This document shows positions 18,088 through 28,400 of a DNA stretch of 64,000 bases, in pieces (position 1 is the stretch's first letter; each line of letters begins with the position of its first letter). Position numbers and translations under genes: made by a program. The DNA lies in the NCBI GenBank assembly GCA_900473745.1, contig UCMW01000001.1:62001-126000 (forward strand). Direction: 5' to 3'. The stretch comes from Hyphomicrobiales bacterium. Its GTDB lineage: Bacteria > Pseudomonadota > Alphaproteobacteria > Rhizobiales > Rhizobiaceae. The notes under the pieces were generated by a model that saw only the letters and a program-made list of their open reading frames with translations, did not search any database and was not told the origin of the DNA.

Positions 18088-19050
18088 ATGAATACCATGC
18101 GGACTGCCATGCTGGTCGCCTTCATGACCGCCCTCTTCATGGGCGTCGGGTTCCTGATCGGTGGCAGGGGCGGCATGATGATCGCCTTTGTCGTTGCGGC
18201 TGGCATGAACTTCTTCTCATACTGGAATTCCGACAAGATGGTGCTCCGGGCCTATCGGGCGCAGGAGGTCGATGAGCGGACGGCGCCGGAGTTCTACATC
18301 ATGGTCCGGGATCTGGCGCGCAATGCCGGCCTGCCAATGCCGAAGGTCTATGTCTTCGACAATCCCCAGCCGAATGCGTTTGCAACGGGCCGCAATCCGC
18401 AAAATGCCGCTGTCGCCGCTTCGACCGGTCTTCTGCAGCGCCTGACACCCGAAGAAGTAGCAGGCGTGATGGCGCATGAACTCGCCCATATCGAGAACCG
18501 CGATACGCTGACCATGACGATCACAGCGACACTCGCCGGTGCCATTTCGATGCTGTCGAATTTTGCCTTCCTGTTTTCCAGCGGCCGCGACGATCGCAAC
18601 AATCCCTTCGGTTTCATCGGGGTCATCGTCGCCATGATCGTGGCACCGCTTGCGGCCATGCTGGTTCAGATGGCGATCAGCCGCACGCGGGAATATGCCG
18701 CCGACCGACGCGGGGCCGAGATTTGCGGACAGCCACGCTGGCTCGCATCCGCACTACAGAAGATCGCAGGTGACGCATCGCAGATCGAGAACATGGATGC
18801 AGAGCGTAATCCGGCAACGGCCCACATGTTCATCATCAATCCTCTGAACGGGCGGCGGATGGACAATCTGTTCTCCACCCATCCGAACACCCGAAACCGC
18901 ATCGAGGCGCTTCTGGCGATGACGGATATCCGCTCTGGGGGATCGACGCCGCCGGAGGCCCCTGTTAAGGCAACGCGCACGGCGCGTTCCGTTCCGACCA
19001 CCGGTTGGGGGCGCGGCAAAGCCGAACCACCTAAAGGACCATGGTCTTGA
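18088..19050 (+). CDS. htpX: Zinc metalloprotease HtpX
   Basis: HtpX is an inner-membrane M48 protease that removes damaged membrane proteins. The 320-residue product has two N-terminal membrane segments (about 7-50). The zinc motif HELAH is at residues 130-134 with the active active-site glutamate E131, followed by two more hydrophobic stretches (about 150-205). The third zinc ligand region [17 protein letters not shown] lies near 195-211. The C-terminal [13 protein letters not shown] segment is typical. A GAGG ribosome site precedes ATG 18088. The end overlaps the rsmB start by 10 bases. The C-terminal tail of about 35 residues is variable and basic. Confidence 0.95.
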   Translation: MNTMRTAMLVAFMTALFMGVGFLIGGRGGMMIAFVVAAGMNFFSYWNSDKMVLRAYRAQEVDERTAPEFYIMVRDLARNAGLPMPKVYVFDNPQPNAFATGRNPQNAAVAASTGLLQRLTPEEVAGVMAHELAHIENRDTLTMTITATLAGAISMLSNFAFLFSSGRDDRNNPFGFIGVIVAMIVAPLAAMLVQMAISRTREYAADRRGAEICGQPRWLASALQKIAGDASQIENMDAERNPATAHMFIINPLNGRRMDNLFSTHPNTRNRIEALLAMTDIRSGGSTPPEAPVKATRTARSVPTTGWGRGKAEPPKGPWS

Positions 19051-20429
19051 GCGACACATCGAAGGGTAAACCGAAAAACAAGCACGCCGGAAACAGGAGC
19101 CAAGGGGAGAGGTTCTCCCGGCAGTCCATGAAGCCGGGGCTTGAGGCGCGGATCGCCGCGACCCGCATCCTGGCGGCAGTAATCGATCGCAAGACCTCGC
19201 TCGACGGGATGCTTGACCCGGAGCATGGCAATCCGGCCTTTTTGCCGCTGAACGACGCCGATCGCGGCCTCGTCAAGGCGATCCTTCAGAGCGCGCTCAG
19301 ACATCTGCCTCGGATCGACGCCATCATTGGACAGCTCCTGGATAATCCGCTGCCGGAAGGCGCCAGATCGCTCCACCATCTGCTGGTCGTGGCCGCCGCG
19401 CAGATGCTCTATCTCGACGTTCCGGACCATTCTGCGGTGGACCTTGCGGTCGAGCAGGCAACTGGCGATCCGCGCAGCCGCCGTTTCGCCAAGCTGGTCA
19501 ATGCCATCCTGCGGCGGATCGGTCGGGAGAAGACCGCCCTGCTCGCATCCGTAGAGGATCTTCCCTGCATGCCCGGCTGGTTCATGCAGCGGTTGGCGGA
19601 CGTGTATGGGGAAGAGCATGCGCTGGCCATCGCCGCATCACAGCTTGAGCCCCCGACGATCGACCTTACCGTGAAGAGCGATGCGAAAGGCTGGGCGGAG
19701 CGGCTCGGCGGACAAGTCATGCCGACCGGCAGCATCCGGCTCGATCGTTTTCGGGGGTCGATCCCCTCGCTCGAAGGCTTCGATGAAGGCGCCTGGTGGG
19801 TTCAGGATGCCGCTGCCGCCCTTCCGGCACAGTTGTTCGGAGATCTTTCCGGAAAACGCGTCGCGGATCTCTGTGCCGCACCCGGTGGCAAGACCGCTCA
19901 GCTGGTGATGGCGGGCGGCGATGTCGTCGCCGTCGAACAGTCCAAATCGCGGCTGAAGCGGCTCGAAGGCAATCTCGCGCGGCTCGGCCTCTCGGCCGAA
20001 GTTCGCTGCGTCAATCTCCTCGCCCTGGATGCGGCTGAGAGTTTTGATGCCATCTTGCTGGATGCTCCCTGCTCTTCCACCGGCACGACGCGCCGTCACC
20101 CTGACGTGCTCTGGACAAAGGAGCTCAGCGACATCACGAAACTCGCTTCCGTGCAGGAAGGCCTGCTTCGGCACGCCCTCACGCTGCTGAAGCCCGGCGG
20201 ACGGCTGGTCTTTTCGAATTGTTCGATCGATCCGACCGAGGGTGAAGATGTCGTCTCTCGTGTCCTCGCAGACGATACCGGCTTGCGGCTGGTGCCGATC
20301 AATCCGGCGGACTGGCCGGGTCTGGAGGCTGCGCTCACGCCGAAGGGTGAGTTTCGAACAACGCCCGCCATGTTGCCGGACCTTGGTGGCCTGGACGGCT
20401 TCTACGCAGCGGTCATTGCTAAAATTTAA
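19041..20429 (+). CDS. rsmB: RsmB/Sun family 16S rRNA (cytosine-C5) methyltransferase
   Basis: This 462-residue product combines an N-terminal NusB-like RNA-binding region (about 30-170) with a C-terminal RNA m5C methyltransferase domain. Motifs visible are the SAM-binding [15 protein letters not shown] (about 274-288), the catalytic DAPCSSTGT (about 342-350) and the second cysteine motif [12 protein letters not shown] (about 393-404). The family enzyme modifies C967 in E. coli 16S rRNA. The long basic N-terminus ([12 protein letters not shown]) is usual in rhizobia. ATG 19041 lies inside htpX, suggesting translational coupling. Confidence 0.92.
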   Translation: MVLSDTSKGKPKNKHAGNRSQGERFSRQSMKPGLEARIAATRILAAVIDRKTSLDGMLDPEHGNPAFLPLNDADRGLVKAILQSALRHLPRIDAIIGQLLDNPLPEGARSLHHLLVVAAAQMLYLDVPDHSAVDLAVEQATGDPRSRRFAKLVNAILRRIGREKTALLASVEDLPCMPGWFMQRLADVYGEEHALAIAASQLEPPTIDLTVKSDAKGWAERLGGQVMPTGSIRLDRFRGSIPSLEGFDEGAWWVQDAAAALPAQLFGDLSGKRVADLCAAPGGKTAQLVMAGGDVVAVEQSKSRLKRLEGNLARLGLSAEVRCVNLLALDAAESFDAILLDAPCSSTGTTRRHPDVLWTKELSDITKLASVQEGLLRHALTLLKPGGRLVFSNCSIDPTEGEDVVSRVLADDTGLRLVPINPADWPGLEAALTPKGEFRTTPAMLPDLGGLDGFYAAVIAKI

Positions 20430-20585
20430 CTAATATCTGAATAAACCTATTGGGAAGGCCGATCTTCCCGCCGTCCCTGCTCCGCAGGTACGTCGTATGT
20501 CGCTATGTAACGGGATTGCGCGTCTGACTTCAAGCGTCAGATGTGAAACCGCCGGATCATTGCGATCCCATCGACAGGATGCAGA
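20430..20585 (+). other. Hairpin-rich spacer before the heparinase-like gene
   Basis: Four perfect small hairpins occur in 117 bases: GGGAAG/CTTCCC (20452-20469), CCTGC/GCAGG (20476-20488), TCTGAC/GTCAGA (20523-20541) and GGATC/GATCC (20554-20568). No open frame or clear terminator was found. It may be a structured leader or a small RNA. Confidence 0.35.
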
Positions 20586-22262
20586 ATGCGATTTGCCGAT
20601 CGCCGCAAGCTGGTCACACTGCACGTCGCCGAAGGGTGGCGTCGGTTGCGGCTGGCAGCTGCGATTTCCAGGCCAACCAGCCTTTCATCCGGCAGCTTCC
20701 GAGTCACTCGTGTCATCGTTGCACCTACCGATCTGAGGGCAGTGGACCCCTTCGTCGCCGAAGAGATTCTGAGTGGTCGCTTTCCGCTTGCCGGGCGGGT
20801 GCTCGACACCGATGGCCAGTCACCGTTCACGCTCGAGCTGCCGTCATTGCAGTTTGCCCGGCGGCTGCACGGATTCGGATGGCTACGTCATATGCGGGCA
20901 AACAAGTCTACCGACACTTGCGCCCATGCACGGGCGATCGTGGACCAATGGATTTCCATGCATGGAGGTCGTGCCGCTGGCGTTGCCTGGGAGCCTGATG
21001 TCGTTTCACGCCGCATCATCAGCTGGCTCTCGCATTCGCCGGTCGTGCTGCAAGACGCCGAGGCCGGCTTCTATCGCCGCTTCACGGCATCCCTTAGTCA
21101 GCAGGTGCGGTATCTTCAGCGTCGTGTCGGTTCACTGCCCGAGGGGCTGCCGCGGCTGAAGGCGCGGATTGCCATCGCCATGGCGTCCATTGCCGCAGAA
21201 GCGCGTCCTGCAGCCGTGCGCCGTGCGGGGCGTTTGCTGGACCGGGAGTTGGAGCGGCAGGTCCTGCCCGATGGCAGCCACTACTCACGCAACCCGCAAG
21301 CCTCGGTGGATCTGCTGTTTGATCTTCTGCCGTTGCGACAGAGCTATATCAATCTCGGCCACGATGTTCCGCCGAAACTCATTCCCGTCATTGATCGGAT
21401 CTATCCGGCGGTACGGTTCTTCCGACACAGCAGCGGTGATCTGGCTCTCTTCAACGGCGCCAGTTCCTCACTGGCGACCGATCTGATGAGCGTCTTGCGC
21501 TATGACGAAACCGCAGGGCAACCGTTCAAGGCTCTCCCGCATGGCGGCTATCATCGGCTGGCCGGTGGGGAAACGATCATTCTCGTCGATGCGGGAACCC
21601 CCCTCTCCGCGCGTCTCTCCGCCACGGCGCATGCCGGCTGTCTCTCGTTCGAGCTGTCCTCCGGGCGCAATCGCTTCATCATCAACAGCGGTTCACCCCG
21701 CTTTGCAGGTGAGCGTCTTCGCCAGCTCGCCCGAACGACTGCGGCACATAGCACGCTTTGCATCGGGGATGTCTCTTCGGCGCGGATCGCGCGTGCCTCC
21801 CATCTCGGTCCGATCATGTTGTCCGGACCCAGCAGGATCACCGTCGATCGGCAAACTGGTCCTGACGGAAGTGACCGTTTGTCGGCGCGCCATGATGGAT
21901 ATCTCGAGCGCTTCGGCGTTGTGCACGAACGGGAGATCCGCATCAACGAGCAGGGCACCAAGATCGCCGGACGAGACCGGCTCCTGCTTCCCGATGGGCT
22001 CCCGACCGCCAATCTTCCGGACGCGGAGGTCGTCGCACGCTTTCACATCCATCCATCGATCACCCTTGAAAGATCTGATGATAGAAAGGTCAGGCTGGTT
22101 GCTCCCGACGGAGAAAGTTGGACGTTTTCCATCCCTGTGGGCCATCTGGCCATTACTGAAGACGTCTTCTTTGCGGACGTGTCGGGCATCCGCCAGTCGC
22201 AGCAACTCGAGATCCTCTTCGAGGGGGCGGAAATTCGCTGGTTTCTTGCCCATCACGCTTAA
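20586..22262 (+). CDS. Heparinase II/III-like family protein
   Basis: The 558-residue product matches the plan of the heparinase II/III-like family. An alpha-helical toroid-like N-terminal half (WISMHGGRAAGVAWEPDVVSRRIISW split over about 119-144) is followed by a C-terminal beta-sandwich region with GGYHRLAGGETIILVDAG and AHSTLCIGD, where an alanine-histidine pair is typical. Family members are polysaccharide lyases or related glycan enzymes; no signal peptide is obvious. The gene lies between rsmB and purH, as in other Rhizobiales. This odd but stable setting suggests a role with an envelope polysaccharide, which is inference. CAGGATG precedes the ATG. Confidence 0.78.
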   Translation: MRFADRRKLVTLHVAEGWRRLRLAAAISRPTSLSSGSFRVTRVIVAPTDLRAVDPFVAEEILSGRFPLAGRVLDTDGQSPFTLELPSLQFARRLHGFGWLRHMRANKSTDTCAHARAIVDQWISMHGGRAAGVAWEPDVVSRRIISWLSHSPVVLQDAEAGFYRRFTASLSQQVRYLQRRVGSLPEGLPRLKARIAIAMASIAAEARPAAVRRAGRLLDRELERQVLPDGSHYSRNPQASVDLLFDLLPLRQSYINLGHDVPPKLIPVIDRIYPAVRFFRHSSGDLALFNGASSSLATDLMSVLRYDETAGQPFKALPHGGYHRLAGGETIILVDAGTPLSARLSATAHAGCLSFELSSGRNRFIINSGSPRFAGERLRQLARTTAAHSTLCIGDVSSARIARASHLGPIMLSGPSRITVDRQTGPDGSDRLSARHDGYLERFGVVHEREIRINEQGTKIAGRDRLLLPDGLPTANLPDAEVVARFHIHPSITLERSDDRKVRLVAPDGESWTFSIPVGHLAITEDVFFADVSGIRQSQQLEILFEGAEIRWFLAHHA

Positions 22263-22278
22263 AGGCGGTGATCTTGCG

Positions 22279-22297
22279 GTTTCATCGGGGATGAAGC
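22279..22297 (+). promoter_or_regulatory. Hairpin in the purH leader
   Basis: GTTTCATC (22279-22286), loop GGG, GATGAAGC (22290-22297) forms an 8-bp stem with one G-U pair, 68 bases before purH. A second GC-rich pairing (GCGGC around 22306 with GCTGCCGC around 22324) is possible. It does not show the conserved blocks of the ZTP riboswitch. Significance unknown. Confidence 0.3.
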
Positions 22298-22364
22298 TGT
22301 GCTAGGCGGCGGCATCGCGCCCGCTGCCGCTTTTCCGGGCGCCTGCCAGCTCGGAGTGTGAACA

Positions 22365-23981
22365 ATGGCCGTCGTATCCAAGAAGATCCCCGCCCCCGAC
22401 CTCGTGCGTGTCCGCACCGCACTTCTTTCCGTGTCCGACAAGACCGGCATCGTCGAGTTCGCGAAGGCCTTGCATGAACGTGGTGTCCGACTGCTTTCGA
22501 CCGGCGGCACGCACAAGTCTCTGGCAGCGGCCGGCCTGCCTGTCACCGATGTATCCGAAATCACGGGATTCCCGGAAATCATGGATGGGCGCGTCAAAAC
22601 CCTGCATCCGCTCGTGCATGGTGGCCTTCTCTCCATCCGTGACGATGCCGAGCATGTCGAGGCTATGAAGGCGCATGGTATCGAGGCCATCGACCTCTCG
22701 GTCATCAACCTCTATCCGTTCGAGCAGGTTCGCGCAGCTGGCGGCGATTATCCGACCACGGTGGAGAATATCGACATCGGTGGCCCGGCGATGATCCGCG
22801 CTTCGGCGAAGAACCATGCCTATGTCACCGTCGTCACGGATGCGGCCGACTATTCCGATGTCGTTGCAGCACTTGCCGAAAACGACGGCCAGACGACCTA
22901 TGCTCTGCGCCAGAGACTGGCCGCGAAGGCCTATGCGCGCACGGCTGCCTACGATGCTGCGATCTCGAACTGGTTCGCCGAGGCGCTCGAGATCGAGATG
23001 CCGGCTTACCGTGTCGTCGGCGGTGTCCTGAAGGAAAAGATGCGCTATGGCGAGAACCCGCATCAGAGCGCCGGTTTCTACGTGAGCGGAGACAACCGTC
23101 CGGGTGTTGCAACCGCTGCCCTGCTCCAGGGCAAGCAGCTCTCTTACAACAACATCAACGACACCGATGCAGCCTTCGAACTGGTCGCCGAATTCCCTCC
23201 GGAGAATGGCCCGACCTGCGCGATCATCAAGCATGCCAATCCTTGCGGCGTTGCGACCGGCGCGAGCCTCGTCGAAGCTTACAAGCGCGCACTGGCCTGC
23301 GACAGCACCTCGGCATTCGGCGGCATCATCGCCTTGAACCAGATCCTCGACGCCGAAACGGCCCAGGAAATCGTCAAGCTCTTCACAGAAGTGATCATCG
23401 CGCCGCAGGTGACGGATGAAGCCAAGGCGATCATTGCTGCCAAGCCGAACCTGCGACTGCTGACGACCGGCGCCCTGCCGGACCCTCGCTCGCGCGGCAT
23501 CATGGCAAAGACGGTCTCCGGTGGTCTGCTCGTGCAGAGCCGCGACAATGTCATGGTCGAGGATCTCGACCTGAAGGTGGTGACCAAGCGCGCGCCCACC
23601 CCGACCGAGCTCGAGGATATGAAGTTTGCCTTCAAGATTGCCAAGCATGTGAAGTCGAATGCGGTGATCTATGCGAAGGACGGTCAGACGGCCGGCATTG
23701 GCGCCGGCCAGATGAGCCGCGTCGACTCGGCCCGGATCGCGGCTCTCAAGGCGGAGGATGCGGCAAAGGCGCTCGGACTGTCCGTCCCGCTGACGAAGGG
23801 ATCTGCGGTGGCTTCGGAGGCCTTCTATCCCTTTGCCGACGGTCTGCTGGCTGCGATTGCTGCAGGCGCGACCGCCGTCATCCAGCCGGGCGGCTCCATG
23901 CGCGACGAGGAGGTCATCGCTGCTGCTAACGAACATGGCGTCGCCATGGTCTTTACCGGCGTTCGCCATTTCCGCCACTGA
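22365..23981 (+). CDS. purH: Bifunctional AICAR transformylase / IMP cyclohydrolase
   Basis: PurH carries out the last two steps of IMP synthesis: formylation of AICAR with 10-formyl-THF, then ring closure. The 538-residue product has the N-terminal MGS-like cyclohydrolase domain ([36 protein letters not shown]). The transformylase domain has [13 protein letters not shown] wording ([14 protein letters not shown]), the catalytic KHANPCG (about 287-293), and [10 protein letters not shown]. The C-terminal [20 protein letters not shown] is typical. It stands downstream of the heparinase-like gene after a 102-base leader and ends in a strong terminator. Confidence 0.97.
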   Translation: MAVVSKKIPAPDLVRVRTALLSVSDKTGIVEFAKALHERGVRLLSTGGTHKSLAAAGLPVTDVSEITGFPEIMDGRVKTLHPLVHGGLLSIRDDAEHVEAMKAHGIEAIDLSVINLYPFEQVRAAGGDYPTTVENIDIGGPAMIRASAKNHAYVTVVTDAADYSDVVAALAENDGQTTYALRQRLAAKAYARTAAYDAAISNWFAEALEIEMPAYRVVGGVLKEKMRYGENPHQSAGFYVSGDNRPGVATAALLQGKQLSYNNINDTDAAFELVAEFPPENGPTCAIIKHANPCGVATGASLVEAYKRALACDSTSAFGGIIALNQILDAETAQEIVKLFTEVIIAPQVTDEAKAIIAAKPNLRLLTTGALPDPRSRGIMAKTVSGGLLVQSRDNVMVEDLDLKVVTKRAPTPTELEDMKFAFKIAKHVKSNAVIYAKDGQTAGIGAGQMSRVDSARIAALKAEDAAKALGLSVPLTKGSAVASEAFYPFADGLLAAIAAGATAVIQPGGSMRDEEVIAAANEHGVAMVFTGVRHFRH

Positions 23982-24003
23982 GCGGCGTCCCGGAAATGCA
24001 AAG

Positions 24004-24033
24004 GGGCCGGCGGAGTGATCCGCCGGCCCTTCT
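24004..24033 (+). terminator. Rho-independent terminator of purH
   Basis: GGGCCGGCGGA (24004-24014), tetraloop GTGA, TCCGCCGGCCC (24019-24029), then TTCTCGTTC: a perfect 11-bp stem and an interrupted T-run, 22 bases after the purH stop. Confidence 0.85.
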
Positions 24034-24052
24034 CGTTCATCAGGACAAAGGC

Positions 24053-25474
24053 CTATCGATCCTTCGCCGGATAGCTCGTCTGCCAAAGCATGACCAGACC
24101 GCCGATCAGGAAAATCAACAGGGTTGCCATGCCAGCGCGTGCCGAGCCGGACCATGCTGTGACGACCGAGAAGGATAGCGTGGCGAGGAAGCTGGTGGCT
24201 CGCCCGGACAGGGAATAGATGCCGAAGTAGCGGCCCGCCTCATGCAGTTCGACGCTTCGCGCGAGATAGGAGCGGGATGAGGCTTGAACGGGTCCGAAGG
24301 ACATACCGATCAGGAGGCCGTAGAGGATGTAGGCCTTCTCGGCCGGCGTGGCGAAGAGGCCATCCGTTCCGGAAATGGGCAAGCTCACCAGTCCGAAGAG
24401 CGTGAAATCGACGCCGGTCGAGATGATCCCGAAGGTCGCGAGAATGAGCAAGGTGAGGGCCACGAGGACGACGAGTTTGGAGCCCAGTGCCCTGTCCACG
24501 CGGCCGGCGACGAGGCAGCCGAAGATCGCGACGACATTCAGAATGATCCCGTAAATGCCGATCTCCATGGTCGACCAGCCGAACATGGCGGCCGCAAACA
24601 CACCGCCCAGCACGAGAAGACCATTGACCCCGTCCTGATAGATCATGCGCGCAATCAGGAAACGCAGAATGTTGCTCCGATGGCGGAGTTCACCCAGGGT
24701 CGACCGGATCTCGCGAAGACCTGAACGGATAGCCGAACCGAGTGGTTTTCCCTTTGCCGCATCGGGCGTGAACAGAAACATCGGCAGGATGAAGAGGAAA
24801 TACCAGACTGCCGAAATGGGACCCGTGATACGGGCGTCCTCGCCGGCCGCCGGATCAAGCCCGAAAAGCGGATCCATGCCGATCAAGGTCTTGCCGGTGG
24901 TCGGGCTGCCCGCGAGGAAGAGAACGACAAAGATCAGCACGATCATGCCGCCCATGTAGCCAAGTCCCCAGGCGATGTTGGAAACGCGTCCGACATCCTG
25001 CTGGCTGACGAGGCGCGGCATCATCGAATCGTTGAAGACGATGGAGAATTCCGCCGCGACACTCGCGAGGATGACCAAGAGCATCACAAAAGCCACGGAT
25101 GAGCCTGGTGCGGCTGTCCAGAGAAGGGCGAGGCAGATGATCTTGATGACGGCGAAGAAGGCGATCCAGGGTTTCCGGGCCCCGGATTCATCCGCGATCG
25201 AGCCAAGGATCGGCGCGAGCAGCGCAATGATGACACCGGATATGGTCGCCGCATTGCTCCAGGCGGTCTGCGCGCTGACAGGATCATCCGTCATGCGCGC
25301 GACGAAATAGGGGCCGAAGATAAAGGTCGTCACGACAGTGAAGAAAGGCTGGGCCGCCCAGTCGAAAAACATCCAACCACGGACCCCTCTGTCGATGGGG
25401 CCGTGGCTGGATTTTACGTCTGCACTTGTCGTCACGCGCACCCCCAAAAGGCTCTCAGGTGCGGACAGTGTCAC
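24053..25474 (-). CDS. UMF1-type MFS transporter
   Basis: The 473-residue product has about 11-12 hydrophobic segments. It opens with RGWMFFDWAAQPFFTVVTTFIFGPYF, which is the typical first helix of the UMF1/Atg22-like major facilitator group (here at about 32-57), and includes SIADESGARKPWIAFF after the second or third helix. The Atg22 relatives export amino acids from yeast vacuoles. The bacterial substrate is unknown. ATG 25474 overlaps the TGA of the glutamate dehydrogenase gene (ATGA), so translation is probably coupled, which makes an amino-acid-related role attractive but unproven. Confidence 0.82.
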   Translation of the reverse strand: MTLSAPESLLGVRVTTSADVKSSHGPIDRGVRGWMFFDWAAQPFFTVVTTFIFGPYFVARMTDDPVSAQTAWSNAATISGVIIALLAPILGSIADESGARKPWIAFFAVIKIICLALLWTAAPGSSVAFVMLLVILASVAAEFSIVFNDSMMPRLVSQQDVGRVSNIAWGLGYMGGMIVLIFVVLFLAGSPTTGKTLIGMDPLFGLDPAAGEDARITGPISAVWYFLFILPMFLFTPDAAKGKPLGSAIRSGLREIRSTLGELRHRSNILRFLIARMIYQDGVNGLLVLGGVFAAAMFGWSTMEIGIYGIILNVVAIFGCLVAGRVDRALGSKLVVLVALTLLILATFGIISTGVDFTLFGLVSLPISGTDGLFATPAEKAYILYGLLIGMSFGPVQASSRSYLARSVELHEAGRYFGIYSLSGRATSFLATLSFSVVTAWSGSARAGMATLLIFLIGGLVMLWQTSYPAKDR

Positions 25475-28400
25475 CTCACGTGGTCTTGTGCAAGATCGCC
25501 GAGAAGCCCGGCTGCGACCGCAAGTTTGGAGATGCTCGGTTCACCGCTGTCGACGATCGAAGCGAGTTCCTTGCCAATGCGCTCGACCCTGGTCTTGTCG
25601 GTGGCGATCCATGCTTCGACCGGCTGTGCTTCCTTGCCATGGCTGGTCAGGGCTGCACAGACGATCTGACGGCGGGCCTGGCCGATCCGATCGAGACTGC
25701 GTGTGAGCGCCAGGCTGTCGTAATGGTCCGTCGCCTGGATGCGCCCGGCATTTTCAACAATACGACCGATGCGGAAGGCCTCCGACACGGCGAAGAAACC
25801 GCGCATTGCCGTCGCGAAGTCGGCGCTGGTCCTCTCCGCGATCTGCAGGATCTCCGGCAGGAGTTGCATCGTCTGGAGGTTGACGACTTCGGTAGCCAAG
25901 GCCGACGGTGCGCCCGCTTCCTCGAGTTCCGCGATCTGGTCGTCGAAATGCTGCCGTAGCGGGGCGGGAACTGTCTTCTTGAAGACCGGCTCTGCGGCCG
26001 CAACGGCGGACGTCAGCTGAGCAACTGCGTCACCTACGGCTCCCTTGGCGAGGCCCGTGTCGATCAGCAGCCGGGTCATTGCGGAGTAGACCTCGGAAAC
26101 GATCGCATAGAGCCTGTTCTGCGTGCGCCCGGGGATCTTCGCGTCCAGGGCGTCGATCTTGTCCCAGAGCGCAGTCAGGCCGAGGGCGTCTCGGGTCACG
26201 AGTGCTGCCTTGACGACTTCGTCCGGGGAGCTGCCGGTCGCGTCGCAGACTGATACCACAAAGCCCGGACCACCGCGGTTGATCGCATGATTGGCGAGCA
26301 CCGTCGCGATGATTTCCCGGCGCAGCCGATGGCTGGCGATATCCGCCCCGAAGGTCTTGCGCATCGCGGCGGGGAAATAGTTGGCGAGCGTCGTTTCGCA
26401 GTAGGGATCATCCGGCAATGCGGATTCGATCAGCTGGTCGAAAAGGACGATCTTTGCATAGGAGAGAAGCACACCGATTTCCGGCCGGGTCAGAGCCTTG
26501 CCGGAGACATACCGTTCGGCAACGGCAGCAGCATCCGGAAGCATCTCGACCTTGCGATTGAGGCGCCCCATGCCCTCGAGATAGTCCATCAGACGGCTCA
26601 GTTCCTCGCGATTGCCTGCCTCCTTGGCTTCCGTCAACGAGATCGCAAGCGACTGAAGATAGTTGTTGCGCAGGACGAGACCGCCAACTTCATCCGTCAT
26701 TTGTGCCAGCAGAACATTGCGCTTCTCGCGGGGCAGGCGGCCATCCAGCATGGCCGGGCTCAGCGCGATCTTGATGTTGACCTCGACGTCGGAGGAGTTC
26801 ACGCCTGCCGAATTGTCGATCGCGTCCGAATTGCATCGCCCACCATTCAAGGCATAGGCAATGCGGCCCTTTTGCGTGACGCCAAGGTTGGCGCCCTCGC
26901 CAATGACCTTGGCGCGGACGTCGGTCGCATTGATGCGGATCGCGTCATTTGCGCGGTCGCCGACTTCTGCATCCGCTTCTGCTGCTGCCTTGATATAGGT
27001 ACCGATGCCACCGAACCAGAGAAGGTCGACCGGTGCCTTCAGGATGGCCGTCATGATATCCATCGGCGTGGCGGTTGCGCTTCCCAGTCCGATGGCGGCG
27101 GCGGCTTCCGGCGTCAATCTGACGGATTTTTCGGAACGCGAGATGATCATGGCGCCGGGCGACAGGGTGGATCGGTCATAATCCTGCCAGCTGGAGCGCG
27201 GCAGGTCGAACATGCGCTTGCGCTCCGCAAAGGAGATAGCCGGATCCGGATTGGGGTCGATGAAGATATCGCGGTGGTCGAAGGCTGCGACCAATCTGAT
27301 CTTTTCCGAGAGCAGCATGCCATTGCCGAAAACGTCGCCCGACATATCGCCGACGCCGGCAACCTCAAAGGGTGTCGTCTGGATGTCCGTGTCGATTTCG
27401 CGGAAGTGTCGCTTGACCGTTTCCCACGCGCCGCGTGCTGTGATGCCCATCTTCTTGTGGTCATAGCCGGCCGACCCACCCGACGCGAAGGCGTCGTCAA
27501 GCCAGAAGCCCGCCTCCTGCGCGAGACCATTTGCGGTGTCGGAAAAGGTTGCCGTGCCCTTGTCGGCCGCAACGACGAAATAGGGGTCGTCTCCATCCGG
27601 ACGCAGGGTGTTGGATGGGGGGACGATCTCGCCAGCGACGATGTTGTCGGTGATCGACAGCAGGGTGCGGATATAGGTCTTGTAAGCCTCCGTGCCGGCT
27701 GCAAACCAGGCTTCACGGTTGCTGGCCGGCGGCAATTGCTTCGGGAAGAAGCCCCCTTTGGCACCCACCGGTACGATGACGGCGTTCTTCACCTGCTGGG
27801 CCTTGACCAAACCGAGAACTTCCGTCCGGTAATCCTGGGCGCGATCCGACCATCGGAGGCCACCTCGGGCGACCTTGCCGAAGCGAAGATGCACGCCTTC
27901 GACCTCGACGCCGTAGATGAAGATCTCACGGAAGGGGCGCGGTTCCGGCAGGCCCTCCAGCTTGTGTGGATCAAACTTGAATGCGAGCATGGGTCGCTCG
28001 CTCTGCTGATAGCCCTTCTGGAAGAAGTTGGTGCGCAGCGTCGCCTCGATCGCGTTGATATAGCGACGCAGGATGCGGTCCTCGTCGAGGCTCTTGACGT
28101 CCGTCAGCTTCGTTTCTAGTCCCTGCAGAAGCTCGGCCTGCCGATTCTTGCGGACCTTGTCCGCCAGGCTGACGTCGAAGCGACTGCGGAACAAAGTGAC
28201 GAGATCGGCTGCGATCGCAGGATGCTTCGCGAGTGTTTCCGCCATGTAGGTCAGAGAATAGACCGCACCGGCCTGACGGAGATAGGCGGCGTAGGCCCTG
28301 AGTACCGAAGCCTCGCGGGCGTTTACACCAGCTGCGAGGATCAGGCGATTGAAGGCATCATTGTCGACTGCGCCCGTGAAGGCTGCGATGAATGCTTCCT

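Noticed and set aside
22263..22364. ZTP (pfl) riboswitch before purH
   Set aside because: The leader has hairpins but I could not find the conserved GGGRA and CCGCCTGGGC-type blocks.
26287..28119. 610-codon plus-strand open frame opposite glutamate dehydrogenase
   Set aside because: Antisense shadow in a long GC-rich gene; composition not protein-like.
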